From positions 2,480,001 through 2,544,000 of the forward strand of contig JAHRBS010000001.1 of assembly GCA_024305745.1 (NCBI GenBank): a DNA stretch of 64,000 nt, given 5' to 3'. This document shows, one piece after another, positions 11,521-22,500 of this stretch. The first letter of the stretch is position 1, and each line of letters opens with the position of its first letter. The notes under the pieces were generated by a model. That model was given only the letters and a program-made list of their open reading frames with translations, did not search any database and was not told the origin of the DNA. The translations under genes and the position numbers were made by a program. This stretch comes from Polyporus tsugae (Eukaryota > Basidiomycota > Agaricomycetes > Polyporales > Polyporaceae).

Positions 11521-13068
11521 TCAGACATCTTGTACGACATTGTGCGTCCCTTCCTCGCGGCCCTTATACCGTCTGTATATCCGGAAAGCTTGAAGTGGCG
11601 CCCAGAAGGTCTGGATCTCGTCCGCACTCATGATCGCCGCGACGATCCCTACAATGCTAGTCTCTCTACCCGATCGCAATTAGCTTCCCACCTCAACCAA
11701 AACGCCACGCGAACGAACTCACACAAATCCTCTCGCAGCCAGGAGACCTCTCCCGGTCAGGACGCGCGGCGGCCGCTCCTCCCGCAGCTCCGCCCAGAAC
11801 TCGCGCGGCTCCTCCCCATACTCGTCCGTCTCCTCCAGCACCCAGCTGACCGCGCCGCGCGGCACGTTCACGTCCCCCGTCAGCTTCGTCGCGCACATCC
11901 CGCCGATCCCAAGCGCCGTCCCACGCGACAAGTCCAGGACCTCCGTCCCGTGCGCCCCGTACGACCCGTACCAGAGCCCGGCCAGGCTGTCGATCGTCCA
12001 CGCGGCGGAGCGCGGGTCCGTCCCGGGGAGGATCGTGCGCCGCAGCGGGAAGTACTGCGGATGCGACGGCTCGAGGGCCGCGAAGGGCAGCGAGGGGACG
12101 CGCACGGCGTGGCACGCGCATTGGCGTTTGTGCGGGCAGCGGATGGAGATGGCGGGGTGCGGGACGGAGGCGGTTGGGGAGCTCCAGGTCTTGGGGAGCT
12201 GCAGCGCGGGGAAGATCTTGATGATGATGCGTTGGTCGGTATCGGGCTCTTCTGGGAGCGGGGGGAGACGCGGGAGGCGGGCGGGGGAGCTGTCGAACCA
12301 GGCTGCGTCGGGCTTCGGGAACTCGGGAAGGTCGATGGTACGGCGGTAGAACTCGATGTGGTGCACAGTTTTGGACTGGGGGATGAACGCGAGGGAGGAG
12401 AGATGCGGTGTTCCGACTTTGTGGACGGGGTCCTCCCGAGGATAGGGACGGAGGGCGGGGGTATCGTTGTCGCAGAGGACGTAGACTTGGGGAGTACTTT
12501 TTCCGGGTGTTGGATCTGTGCCCAGCGCTGCGAGGTCTGTTGGCAGGGTGCCGAAGCTGATCTTCAGCATCCGGACGTAGTGGGGAAGAACAGCATCGTC
12601 TGTGGATGTTTCGGATCGAGGAAAATGCCAAACCTCGCCTATGATGCCTCCCTGCTCATGCTCGTTCCCCGGAAACACCCCGTATTCCATGATACTTCCA
12701 GTGAATGGATGATCCGCTGCCCATAGGCCCAACAGTCCTCCGTAAGGGTAGAGTAGCGAGGTGTAGATGGATCGAGGGGGAATGTCGCTGAAGTGGGTGA
12801 AATCTCGGAGGCCGTAGAAGGCACAGATATGCTTCCATATAGAGTCGTTCTGAAAGTGTGCATGGAGTGCTTTGCAGGTGCAACACAGGTTTAGGAGGTC
12901 AATGGGCGACGTGTAGTCGAGAAGAATGTGGATAATGTCAAACGGGAGACTCTGAATTGAGCCTGGGTGCCCTGGACGCGGTTCAGAGTATTCTTGTGAA
13001 GGTCTTCCTCCAGGAGACAAAGACTCACAAGATTCGGATCCAGGCCTGGCAGGCAAGATGCGTTGCAT
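11521..13068 (-). CDS. F-box protein
   Basis: Probable substrate-receptor subunit of an SCF ubiquitin ligase. Two exons: 13068-11723 and 11656-11521, giving 493 residues. The F-box is at about residues 38-80, with the typical core SLPFDIIHILLDYTSPIDLL and a tryptophan in SIWKHIC. The long first exon runs into TGA if not spliced. A perfect GTGAGT donor overlaps that stop, and removing a 66-nt intron restores the frame to a tail containing DEIQTFWAPLQAFRIYRRY. Such a short aromatic tail is seen in other fungal F-box proteins of this layout. The region after the F-box resembles the C-terminal portion of these proteins (GDVNVPRGAVSWVL, then GRGLLAARGF). No leucine-rich, WD40 or Kelch repeat is visible, so the substrate is unknown. 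Confidence 0.82.
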
Positions 13069-13300
13069 GTAGGGCTATGTCGCTCGAAAATGATCTGTAT
13101 GCGAGGACGCACGTATGCAAGACTGGAATCGAGAGGATGTTGGAGGTTATTAGCCACGGCTCACTGCGGTAGCTCGTCTTGAAATTGACGAGCGGGACAC
13201 TGGACAGCGGGACAGCGGACCGGGCCTTGGCCTTGGTGGGCGGTACACTGAGCTTGGACTCCTGACGACAGCTTCCACGACCCCCAGGACGGCATCCGGA
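13069..13300. promoter_or_regulatory. Divergent promoter region, F-box gene / palC
   Basis: A 232-bp gap separates the two divergent start codons and must serve both promoters. It contains short imperfect direct repeats of the type GCGGGACA at about 13192-13217. No known factor site was recognised. Confidence 0.4.
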
Positions 13301-15105
13301 ATGACCAGCTATCTCTATGAACTTCCAACCACTGGGGCTGTATCGTTCGCGGACGCGTGCGTCGACTCGACCGCGACCTACACCGCCGACATCGCAGATA
13401 CCACTGAAGCCCGTGCTAACCTCCGTGCTGCCCTCAAGGAGAGTAAGCGGACGGACAATGGCGAGAAGGACTACCTTAGGCTGGCCAAGGTGCGTACAGT
13501 GGTTTAAGCGTGCTTATGGTGGTATGTCGCGTGAACAAAGCTTGCCGCGAAGGTGCGGTTGATTAGGAGGAACGCCAAGGACACGCCGAGGGATCAGATT
13601 AGCTTACCCCTCCGCTCACAGGTTCTCGACGAGTACATACCTAAATTATACGGTATATTAAGCTGTATCAATAGCGCGGAGATCGCGCTGAAGGCTGAGC
13701 CGAGTACGTCCCGCCCTCTTGTCCATCCGCCCTTTTAACAGGCGCACCAGTCTTCAGTTGGCGTACTACCCTATCCTCAACGCTCTTCCACAACTCGCCA
13801 CGGTTATCGCTTCCGACCTTCTCCACCGAGCTCATCTTCACCCTCCTCACCTACGCCTTCTCCATTTCTAATCTCGCTCGCGCCGTGGTCCACTCCCTAG
13901 GCCGCTACGAGACCGAGCGCGCTATCTCCGACACAGAGCGCAAGGCTAAAGACGAGCGGCTCGCGTTCGCGGTCGCTCTCCTCTGCAAAGCCTCAGGCAT
14001 ATACGAATTCATTGGCAAGGAATGCATAGCAGAATGGGACAAGGAACGCGCACGGGTGATGTCCCTTGGAATGAGCTGCCCCCGCCCGCCCGACATCAGC
14101 AGGGAAGTCGTCATCGGCCTCAGCAAGTGCGCCCAATCTCCCCGTCGTCCCTCCCTGCCGTCACTGACACTAGCCCTTCGCCTGGTATGGTAGGATGGCA
14201 CTGGCAGACGCGCAGAACCTGGCGATCCGCAAACTCCTCTCTAAAGCCGCATTCGAGAGCACGCTCACCCCTGGGCCGCCCCTCCCTAAGTCCCATCCTT
14301 CGCCCGCGCTCGTCGCGAAACTTCACCTAGAATGCGCGGCCCTGTACTCCTCCGCGCGTTCGCTCGTAAAGACCCCAGGGGCATCCAGGGCCTCGTCGAA
14401 GTCCAGGCTAAAGATGTCGCTCGGGCGCGACAGGGACAGGAACGCGAACGGGGAGGACGAGACGGGCGAGGAGGTCGCGCCCGAGCTCAGGCGGTACCTC
14501 GCGGACGAAGCGGCGTTGCACGCAGCGCTCGCTCGGAAGTGGCTAGGCGTGGACGCGGGCGAGCACGGGGGCACGAGTAAGGGCGGCGTTGCGGTCGGCT
14601 TCCTCGTCTGGGCGAAGAAGGAGCTGGAGGAGCTGAAGAGCGGACATTCGTCTGGCGGGATGATCAGCGGCGAGCGGGAGAAGGAGATCCGCGAGCGCAG
14701 GAAGGTGCGGGTGCAGGAAGAGGTCGAGAGCACCAGCACGTTCTTGGTTGGGTACAAGAAAATGAACGACTCCGTGAGTCCCGATGTTGCCCTGCATGCT
14801 TCCAATGGCAGATTGGTGTTGATGCAGAATGTCTGGACGTGCAGATATCATTCCAGACTGTCCCGCCGCAGTCGGATTTGCAAGCGATGATCCCCGCGGG
14901 GTTGCTCGCCGCTGTCGTCAAGCCATACCCAAAGCCAACGCCAGCATTCGGTCCCGGGTCGGTGGAGTACGTCCGTCGACAGGCAGAGGAACTTGAACTG
15001 CTGGAAGCCCAGTCCAGCGCATCGGAAACTACTGCCTCTGCCTCTCTTGCCGCGTCCGAAAGTACCTCGGGCAAATCGTACGCAGGTGCAGAGGCCTATT
15101 ACTGA
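13301..15105 (+). CDS. palC: PalC-like BRO1-domain protein (ambient pH signalling)
   Basis: PalC is an ESCRT-III-associated component of the fungal Pal/Rim ambient-pH pathway and acts at endosomal or plasma-membrane signalling sites. Five exons: 13301-13489, 13622-13703, 13751-14126, 14194-14773 and 14845-15105, giving 495 residues. The start YLYELPTTGAVSFADAC and the motif EPIFSWRTTLS fit the N-terminal BRO1 fold of PalC. A long alpha-helical middle follows (YETERAISDTERKAKDERLA; LCKASGIYEFI). The segment VSFQ-like ISFQTVPPQSDLQAMIPAG and a short tail close the protein. Exon 3 could instead begin at 13742, adding three residues; 13751 was chosen because it gives a more normal 47-nt intron. 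ALIX-type proteins share the BRO1 fold, but the length and the lack of a V domain favour PalC. Confidence 0.8.
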
Positions 15106-16716
15106 GTACTCGAGACTAGACAATTGGGACGAATGAAGTCGGGATGCCGGTGTACAATGTATTTCCATACTTGCCACTAGGCTGGCTGTGTATCAATAGG
15201 TGCGTGTCGTGGTATCCTCGCACGAACTGTAGTTCCTCGTTGTGGCGTTAATCTTCCGACGCTGACGTTCACGTTTCGTTTGCAGGCATCATGCAAAATA
15301 CCTCTATGTGTATACCAGTTGTATAAGTTACCTGCGAAAACTAATTGCAGAACCCAGCTCTACTCTCTCTACCTTCCGCTTTCGGTCGCTGAGAAGGCAG
15401 ACATTGATTAGGTGGGGAGTTATGTAATTGTGCAAACCGGACGCGCGGGCGCTCCGACAATTGGGATAACCACACGACACGATCATGCTACAAGTCAGCA
15501 TCTACGCATCGACCATTTTGTCTCCTTGTCTGTGAAATTCGATATCACCAGGGGCGTGCCCTATACGCTCAGGAACGGCTACACCATCCTGGTCGATCCA
15601 GTCTGGAGAAAGAGGGGCTTGGTCTCTTTGGTTATAGGATCGCAGCCAACGCAACTTGATCGCAGCGCGACACGTCCTGCTGGAACTCCAGGGTACTACA
15701 GGGTACTGCAGCCGTTGGCTCTGCGTTAGCAGCTAAGAACATCACAAGGATGCTTCATGACCTGATGGGCATCGCTACAGAGCCTGACATCACATCCGTG
15801 AGCACACTTATTCGACGTTTTCTTGACCCATCTTTACTTCGGGCCGACTCCACACATTTCCGACACATTTCCAAAAAATCCTTCTCTCTCCTGTTTACAC
15901 TCGCTGAAATGCTAGATTTGGGCCGTTTCCGACGGGACAAGAATTTATGAATCGTTTCATCACTAATAGTATGTTCCTTGTCATAACAAGCCTGCTTGTA
16001 GTACGCTGATTCATGTTTGCTTCAGGTTATAAGTAGGTTACGTCGGCCGTAGAGAGCCCCATCTCTGTCGGGCCCATCCCATCACAGGCGGTGTTCGCCG
16101 TGACTTTTGTTGTTCGGTATGTGCGATCGGCTGCGTCGTCAACGTTGTGTCTCTTTAGTAGAAAAGATCGATTATCATCTTTTCGTCCCGATAAAGGTAG
16201 ACTAGCCATGTCTTGTCTCGATCGAGTCCGATCGAGTCCTCGATCTCTTGGCGAATAAGTAGTGGGGTAACCGACTGGTAACCGTTAGCGTCGCTGCGCG
16301 CCGAGGCGTCGATGTGACTCCCCGTGACCTACGGTCGGTCAGCCTACCGTCGTCAACTTTTAGTCGGCCTTGGAAACGTATAAATGAAAACGAAGAGAGA
16401 TCAGTGACGACAACATCACGGCTGTTCTTCAAGTTCGTGAGATCTTGAGATTGCATACCTAGGATGGTGGTACTTGAAGTTGCAAGCCATGTGCAGTTGC
16501 CAACAAACAAACATAGTAAGTACCTTCCCAGAACAGGGCTGCCAGAGCACTGGCACATATTGCGGGAGCCTGAACCCGTTCTGAGAAACAGCTCGAAGCC
16601 CAAGTCTAAATCCAATCCCGACTAACACACGCAATGAGGCGTCGAGGATGCAAAACCAGAAAGGTTAAAGAGCAAAGAGTACTATTGGGGTGCCCAATGT
16701 GCCAAAGTGAAGCTTG

Positions 16717-16752
16717 AAGCCCAGTGAGAACTGACCTCGTTAAAAGCGATTT
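16717..16752 (+). repeat. Inverted repeat, left copy (36 nt)
   Basis: This 36-nt block is the exact reverse complement of 18374-18409. It begins AAGCCCAGTGAGAACTGACC and ends AAAAGCGATTT. Outside it, an imperfect palindrome around AAGCTT is shared on the outer side and a looser GTATT-rich similarity on the inner side. The pair could be terminal repeats of a 1.7-kb element, or two oppositely oriented copies of one short dispersed repeat. Confidence 0.75.
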
Positions 16753-17959
16753 AGATCGTATTGAAGTGTATTAGATCGGGTACACCAGCTTAATACGAAA
16801 AGTTGGACTATAGCATAAATTTTTTGTATGCCGTTGTATACCGTCGTAAGACGGCTTGGTGCAATACCGCTGCCTTCGGTTACGTTCGGTTACTGTCGGA
16901 TTCATACGATACAAAAGGTTTCCACCTCATCCGGCGTATTCAGTCGTATATGATCGTAGAACGCGGCCACATTATATTACGATTGGTTCTATCAAATGCG
17001 TATAATACAAAACTACGACGCCCGCGACCGCCGGACCTTGCCGCTCTACTCGTTTGACGTCGTAAGTATGGGCAGTTTCATGGTTGTAACTGGAAACGTG
17101 GAAGCACCGCTGGAACGACAGTAGCGTGAGCGCAGAGAAGGAAGGGGGGAAATGACGCCGGATCTAAACATACCTGGTTCACCCAAGTGACCGTCGCCGC
17201 ATACACATCGTGGCTTCCTTGCTCCAGAGATGTTACTATATGCGCGACCATGGAGGAGAGGAGAACACACCTTGACGCAGCGAGTCAAAGTTGCCGGTAA
17301 TTGTAACAATAGTCAGCACAACAGGTCGGCGTGGCGCTCCTCGTGTTTGCCGACAAACCAGACATCCGAAAGGAGGGACCCAGAGGAAGGAAAGACGTAC
17401 CTCTCAGGACTGGGGATCACTGAGGCTGCGGGATAGGGGATGCACGCACCTTCCAGCAGTCCACGACTGCCAAGTGGTGTAGCTAATCCTAGCAAACTAT
17501 AGGATAAAATGAGGTACTCACCAGCGTAAGCTAGTATGCCATGTGTCCAGCATGCCCGCTATCCGGGAACACACTAGCAGCGACAGACTCACCTCGTCGT
17601 TGATAGGGGCAAGCAGGATAACGATATAACGCACCAATCAGCGAGATTCGCGGTGAGGCTGCTTCCATGGTTTGGGGTAGCCCAGAAGATGCTCTGCCGT
17701 GGAGACAGAGAGAGGATGATAGGCGGGGAGGGAGACCGCCAGCGAGCACGATGTGGATGACGAGGATGTTGAGAAAGAGAGCGGTTGACTCGGACGCCAT
17801 GACGTCGGTTCTGAGAACCTCCAGGACGATGTTCCCACGGACCGGAGCAGGTGAGCGAAGCAGTTGGTAGTCTGAGTTGAAGCCAAGTTGGAGGACAGCT
17901 GGGGAACTTGAGGACATGTCTAGCGCCGAACTGAGGACCAAAGCAAGTCGAGGACAGTA

Positions 17960-18241
17960 GGGGTGCTCAATTCTCGTCGCTCGCTCATTTCGTCGCGCGC
18001 CTAAAGAGCGCCTATGGGTTGGCGCGGGAATCCTGGCTCGAGTCGACGGGAAGACCGAATTTATGTATCTCGGGCATCCTCCCACCGATTTCGTTCAAAC
18101 TTCGCAGGGATTCACAGAATAATGTATGCGAGCTAGTGGCAGGCTTTGGCAGCGTTAGCACGATATGCGAAGTTGAGGCGCTCCGTGGGGAGACCCTGAG
18201 GCGCCCGATGAAATGAGCGAGCGACGAGAATTGAGCACCCC
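17960..18241. mobile_element. MITE with 43-bp terminal inverted repeats and TA target duplication
   Basis: A 282-bp element with no coding capacity. The left terminal repeat is 17960-18002 and the right one 18199-18241. They are inverted copies with 41 of 43 positions identical by eye, both beginning GGGGTGCTCAATTCTCG. A TA dinucleotide flanks each end (17958-17959 and 18242-18243), the hallmark of insertion by the Tc1/mariner superfamily. A non-autonomous deletion derivative mobilised in trans is the simplest reading. No autonomous partner is in the window. Confidence 0.85.
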
Positions 18242-18373
18242 TAGTCCAAGGACAGTGGTCGGTGAGTGACATTAGCGACAGAACACAAGGCCCCGTGGGC
18301 GTCTATGACGAGTCCAAATACGAATTTCCCGGTTATACGATACAATACAGTCCAATACAAACGAGCCCGACCC

Positions 18374-18409
18374 AAATCGCTTTTAACGAGGTCAGTTCTC
18401 ACTGGGCTT
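18374..18409 (-). repeat. Inverted repeat, right copy (36 nt)
   Basis: Exact reverse complement of 16717-16752. It lies 1.6 kb downstream of the left copy, with the MITE between them. Confidence 0.75.
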
Positions 18410-19535
18410 GAAGCTTGAATTCGATCAAGATCCACCAACGTGCGTCGTCCATGCGAATGGCCAGAAGTGCACGTGCACCCGCCCCGCAGGCTCACAATGT
18501 ATGTAAGTAATCTCGATTCAAGCTGGGGAGCAATGCTATAGTACACACTACACACCGTCTGACCCGACGTCGACGGGAATAGGCATCTCTGGTAAGGTAC
18601 GTAAGTAGGTACTCGCGAGGGCAGTGCACGCTCCACACCCCCAAACACCCGACCTGCGCTTGGCCCCCGGTCTGCTGATGGGGGTTGGACCTGGGCTTGA
18701 TGGCAAGGGTGGAGAGGTGTGGAGGAGTGTAGGGAGGGAGGGAGGAGGATGTACAGACAACAAGTGCGAATAAGCGTAAGTCCGTAATGCAACACCAACA
18801 CGAAATGCAATGTACGGGCAATGCGATGCAGTATGATGTCAATGGGAACGGCAGGGCGGAAATTCAATAGAGAAGACTACAGTAGGGAAGGAGGGCATGA
18901 AGTGAAGTGGCGACGGAACATGATGAATGCAGAAGAACTATAGGTACATTGAAGTAGAAGGTGAATGGAAGGAGAGAATCGTGGAAGGGAATATGCAAAT
19001 CCAAGATCGGCGAGTCGGGATAGATGCGAGGATGTACGGTACTTTGCGAGGCTCCGTGTGTGCGGTGGCAGCGAGTGCAAGCGTGGTGACCTTGAGATGC
19101 GAGATGGTACTGAGTAGCGATAAGGAAACAAGACTGATCCAGGGTGGGGGGCGCGGTGGTATATACAAACGCATTTTACAAGTCCAAGTGTCCATAAGGC
19201 GACAACAACAGACATGCAGAGGGAGGGAGGATGGGGATAAGCAAGCAAGCAAGCGGCGCCGCACTCGCGAACCAACAACTGTTGCCGACTGGCGCCGCCG
19301 CTTGTAGAACAAGATGTGCCAGGGGAACGAGGAACGCGAGCCGATTAGGGACGTCACGATAAGTTAATGGCGCAGCAAACAACAACTCCATTGTGCATCG
19401 AACTCGAAGCAAGCAGGTGACATCCACGCCAGGCAGTGCACGAAGTCAAAAAGCAAGGTTGTAAGGAGGGTGGATGTTATGTACACAATCCGCCGACGCG
19501 CCAGGGCGGGTGAAGGGCAAGGGTGAAGGACAATG

Positions 19536-22500
19536 CTATGACCGCTCTCCACGGCGGCCCAGCTGAAATCCAAACACGGTTGTCGTCGACGATCCCGGCG
19601 CCGCCTGCGAAGGCGAACTCGGTACATGGACGGTAGGGGAAGACGGTCCAGAGGTGGATCCACGAGGCGGCGTCGAACTACGACTAGCGGTCGCATGCGC
19701 GGCCGCAGTCATCCCTTGCATGCTCGCAGATTGCGGCGTGATTGGGCTACCAAATGGGGACGCAGGGTTCGAGCCCGTGGCCCGTCCGAGGAGTCGCTGC
19801 ACGATGAACGGTGGCATGCTCTGCGACCCTGATTGGGATCCTCCTCGCCTGTGCGAAGGCCGCGTCGGCGACGCAGGGCCAGCGCTAGGCAGAGGAGGAT
19901 GTGGCGGTCGGTGAGAACCGCTCCACCGGTAGGCGGACGTGCGGCGAGACTCGACGGGCATGGACACTGACGAATGCGTCGAGTGGCGGAAATGGATGTC
20001 CGAGACGGTGTAGGGAATAGAGTCTGTCGGGGACGGAAGTTGGTTCGTGTCGTAAGGGAAGTCCTGATCCGGGCCTTCGATTGCCGGAGTATCAGGTGAT
20101 GGTAACGACCGATCAGCCGAAGCGGGGAGCGCAGGGGCCGACTGGGATAGTGGTACGGGGTGCAAAAAGATGTTCGGGGATAACGAGGGTCGTGAGGCTG
20201 TCGCAGGTCCGACCGTCATAGACAGGCCGAGTGAGATGCGACGATCGGGGGGGAGAGTAGCCCAGTTCACAGTCTGCGATTGCTCGCTGCCTCGTTTCGA
20301 CCGCGAAGAGCTGCGAGACTTCCCTGTTGAGTTGGACGCAGACTGCGAACTCGAGGTCGAAGAGAAGTCCAGGAACGAATACAGCCGGCTGGTACGTGTG
20401 GGAGATGGTGGCTCCGACGGCTGACTCGCGACGGCCTGTGGCTGCTGCTGGGCCAATGTCTGCTGTTGGGCCAACGCCTGCTTGAGCGACTGTGGGAGGG
20501 ATATCGCGCCGGTGCTGATAGTACGTTCTGTACGACCTTCTGGTCGAGACTGCACGTCGCTTGCGAATTCCACCCGCAGTGGCGAGATGCGCGCCTCTGG
20601 TAGCAGATACGCTGGAGTGGGAACGGTCAACTCTCCCTCATCCGTAACTTGGACTTCTGGGGGAGGGGGAAGGCCCGACAGGAGAATGCCCCGCGTCACT
20701 GACTCGCGCCCTGGGAGGTCACGAGGCCCTCTCGGGCGGGCGGGACTACGCGGCGAGGTCGGCGACGGTATTAACGTCCTGGGTGGCGAAGGCGTGGAAG
20801 GCACAGCGGAAGCAGGGAGATATCCCCGCGGGACCTGCGCAATCGTCAGATCAGGCAGCTCGATGGAGTAGCTCCCGTCCGAGTTCTTTGACGTATTGTT
20901 GCTCCTCTGCGTCGCACGCTGCTTCCCCTTGTCGGCCGCAGAGAGCCGCTGCCCCTCGTTTCCCTCGCCTTCGCCCGCCTCCGAGTCGTCGGAGTCGTCG
21001 ACCTTCTCCTCGGGCGTCGCGCTGCGGATGTCCAACACCGCGTTCTCGCCGAAGCCAGCCTCGAGCCCTTTCTGCTGGTCGTGGTCGGGGTGCCGTTTGT
21101 GCGGAAACAAGAACGCCAGGCTGCGAGCGCGGCTGATCTCGGGATTGACGAGCATCTGCCGCTTGCGGCTTGAGCGCCGCCGCCGCCGAATGAAAAAGAA
21201 TAAGGCGGCAGCGAGCACAGCGACCGCAAGCGTCACCCCGATGGCGATCGCCGCAACCGCTCCTCGAGGCAAACGCGATCCGTTGGACGCACCGGCGGGC
21301 GACGCGCTGTACGGCATTAGCGACATGATTAATGCAAATTCACGCGTTTAATGCGCGCCGATGGTCACGGATTTGCGCATTCGAAGAATTGTGGGCGCAC
21401 GCGAGCGGGGAGGCGTTGACAGGAAGCAATATGAATGATATGAATGGCAGAAGGGGAAAGATCGAGAGCAACTGTAAGCATTCCGATAAAATGCCACGAG
21501 CGAAGCGAATTGACGTACGCTGCTGGTCGGATCGTCGTAACATTGGCCGCCCCGAGGACGAGAAGCGAGCCCGCTCCGTCCCCCGCACCCGTCGGACCGG
21601 CGTTGATGACTTCGATGGCGTGCATGACGGACGGATCGAGCCCCGTGCGGAAGAATAAGAGCGTGGGTGCCGACGAAGTGAACGACGCGCGCCCAGAGAC
21701 GTTTACGGGGTCTCCGCTGTCGAGCGAGACGTTGAACCCGCCCGAGTTTGGGCTGGTGAGGCCAGTGAGGCCCACAGCGGAGCCTGGAGGGAAGGATTCA
21801 AGGGAGTTAGCACGCAGAAGGGCAAGGAGGGCAAGCTGTGAAGATGAAGCGGAGGAGAACGAGAAAGGACAGTGGGGAAGCTTTGGGGAGAGGGCGGCGA
21901 GCCGAGGAGAGCTCTATTAGTATATGGCCATCTCCCGGGCGAGGCGTTTTGTACGGAAGCACGGACAGAGACAGGCCTCGAGCAAGTACGACGGCCCAAG
22001 AAGCTTCACTTTGCCTGACGTGAGAATAGGCGCCAAGCGCCTCCCCGCCTCGGAATCGACGCCCCCATCAGTCCCACTCCAACTTCGTCATCACCGGCTT
22101 TCCCGCCAGGGTCTGTCCCCTATATGGATGGCGCTGCTCACTCGACGACGCTCTCTGCCATCATTCTCTTCCCATCACACACTCCAGGTCCCCAAGCTCG
22201 ACGCAGTACAACAGCCACTCTCTATCCGGACACCCTTGGGACACCCCACCCAATTTTCACAGAAAGATTGACTCACCGTTGAAGATTAGGGTCGCCCTAT
22301 CCCCGACGTTCGTACTGGTATGAAACGTCGCATCCGATCCTGGCAGCAGGTTCGTGACAAAATCCCATTGGCCACGGAATGCAGTTTCGTTGTCCGGAAC
22401 GGGTACAGTGACCGCAGTCGTGGAAGGCGTCGGTGGCGAGGCGGCCGTGCTCATCTGGGAAGAGCTCGGAGTCGGAGTCGCACTGAAGAATCTGGGTTAG

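Larger units (their letters stand above)
15106..19535. other. Gene-poor, repeat-bearing stretch
   Basis: About 4.4 kb between the 3' ends of palC (plus) and the membrane-protein gene (minus). No frame has a recognisable family signature. The stretch 16740-17060 is AT-richer, with many short GTAT/CGTA motifs, suggesting decayed mobile DNA. It contains the MITE and the separated inverted repeat listed separately. The last part (about 18500-19535) is probably the 3' region of the membrane-protein gene. Confidence 0.5.

Noticed and set aside
12035..12726. Long plus-strand open frames opposite the F-box gene
   Set aside because: Shadow frames caused by high GC at third positions of the F-box gene; composition is arginine/glycine-rich noise with no motif.
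19755..19785. GGGTTCGAGCCC, resembling a tRNA B box
   Set aside because: No matching A box, acceptor stem or anticodon arm nearby, and it lies inside a coding exon.
19654..21351. Plus-strand frames within the membrane-protein gene
   Set aside because: Antisense shadows of the serine/proline-rich tail; no family signature.
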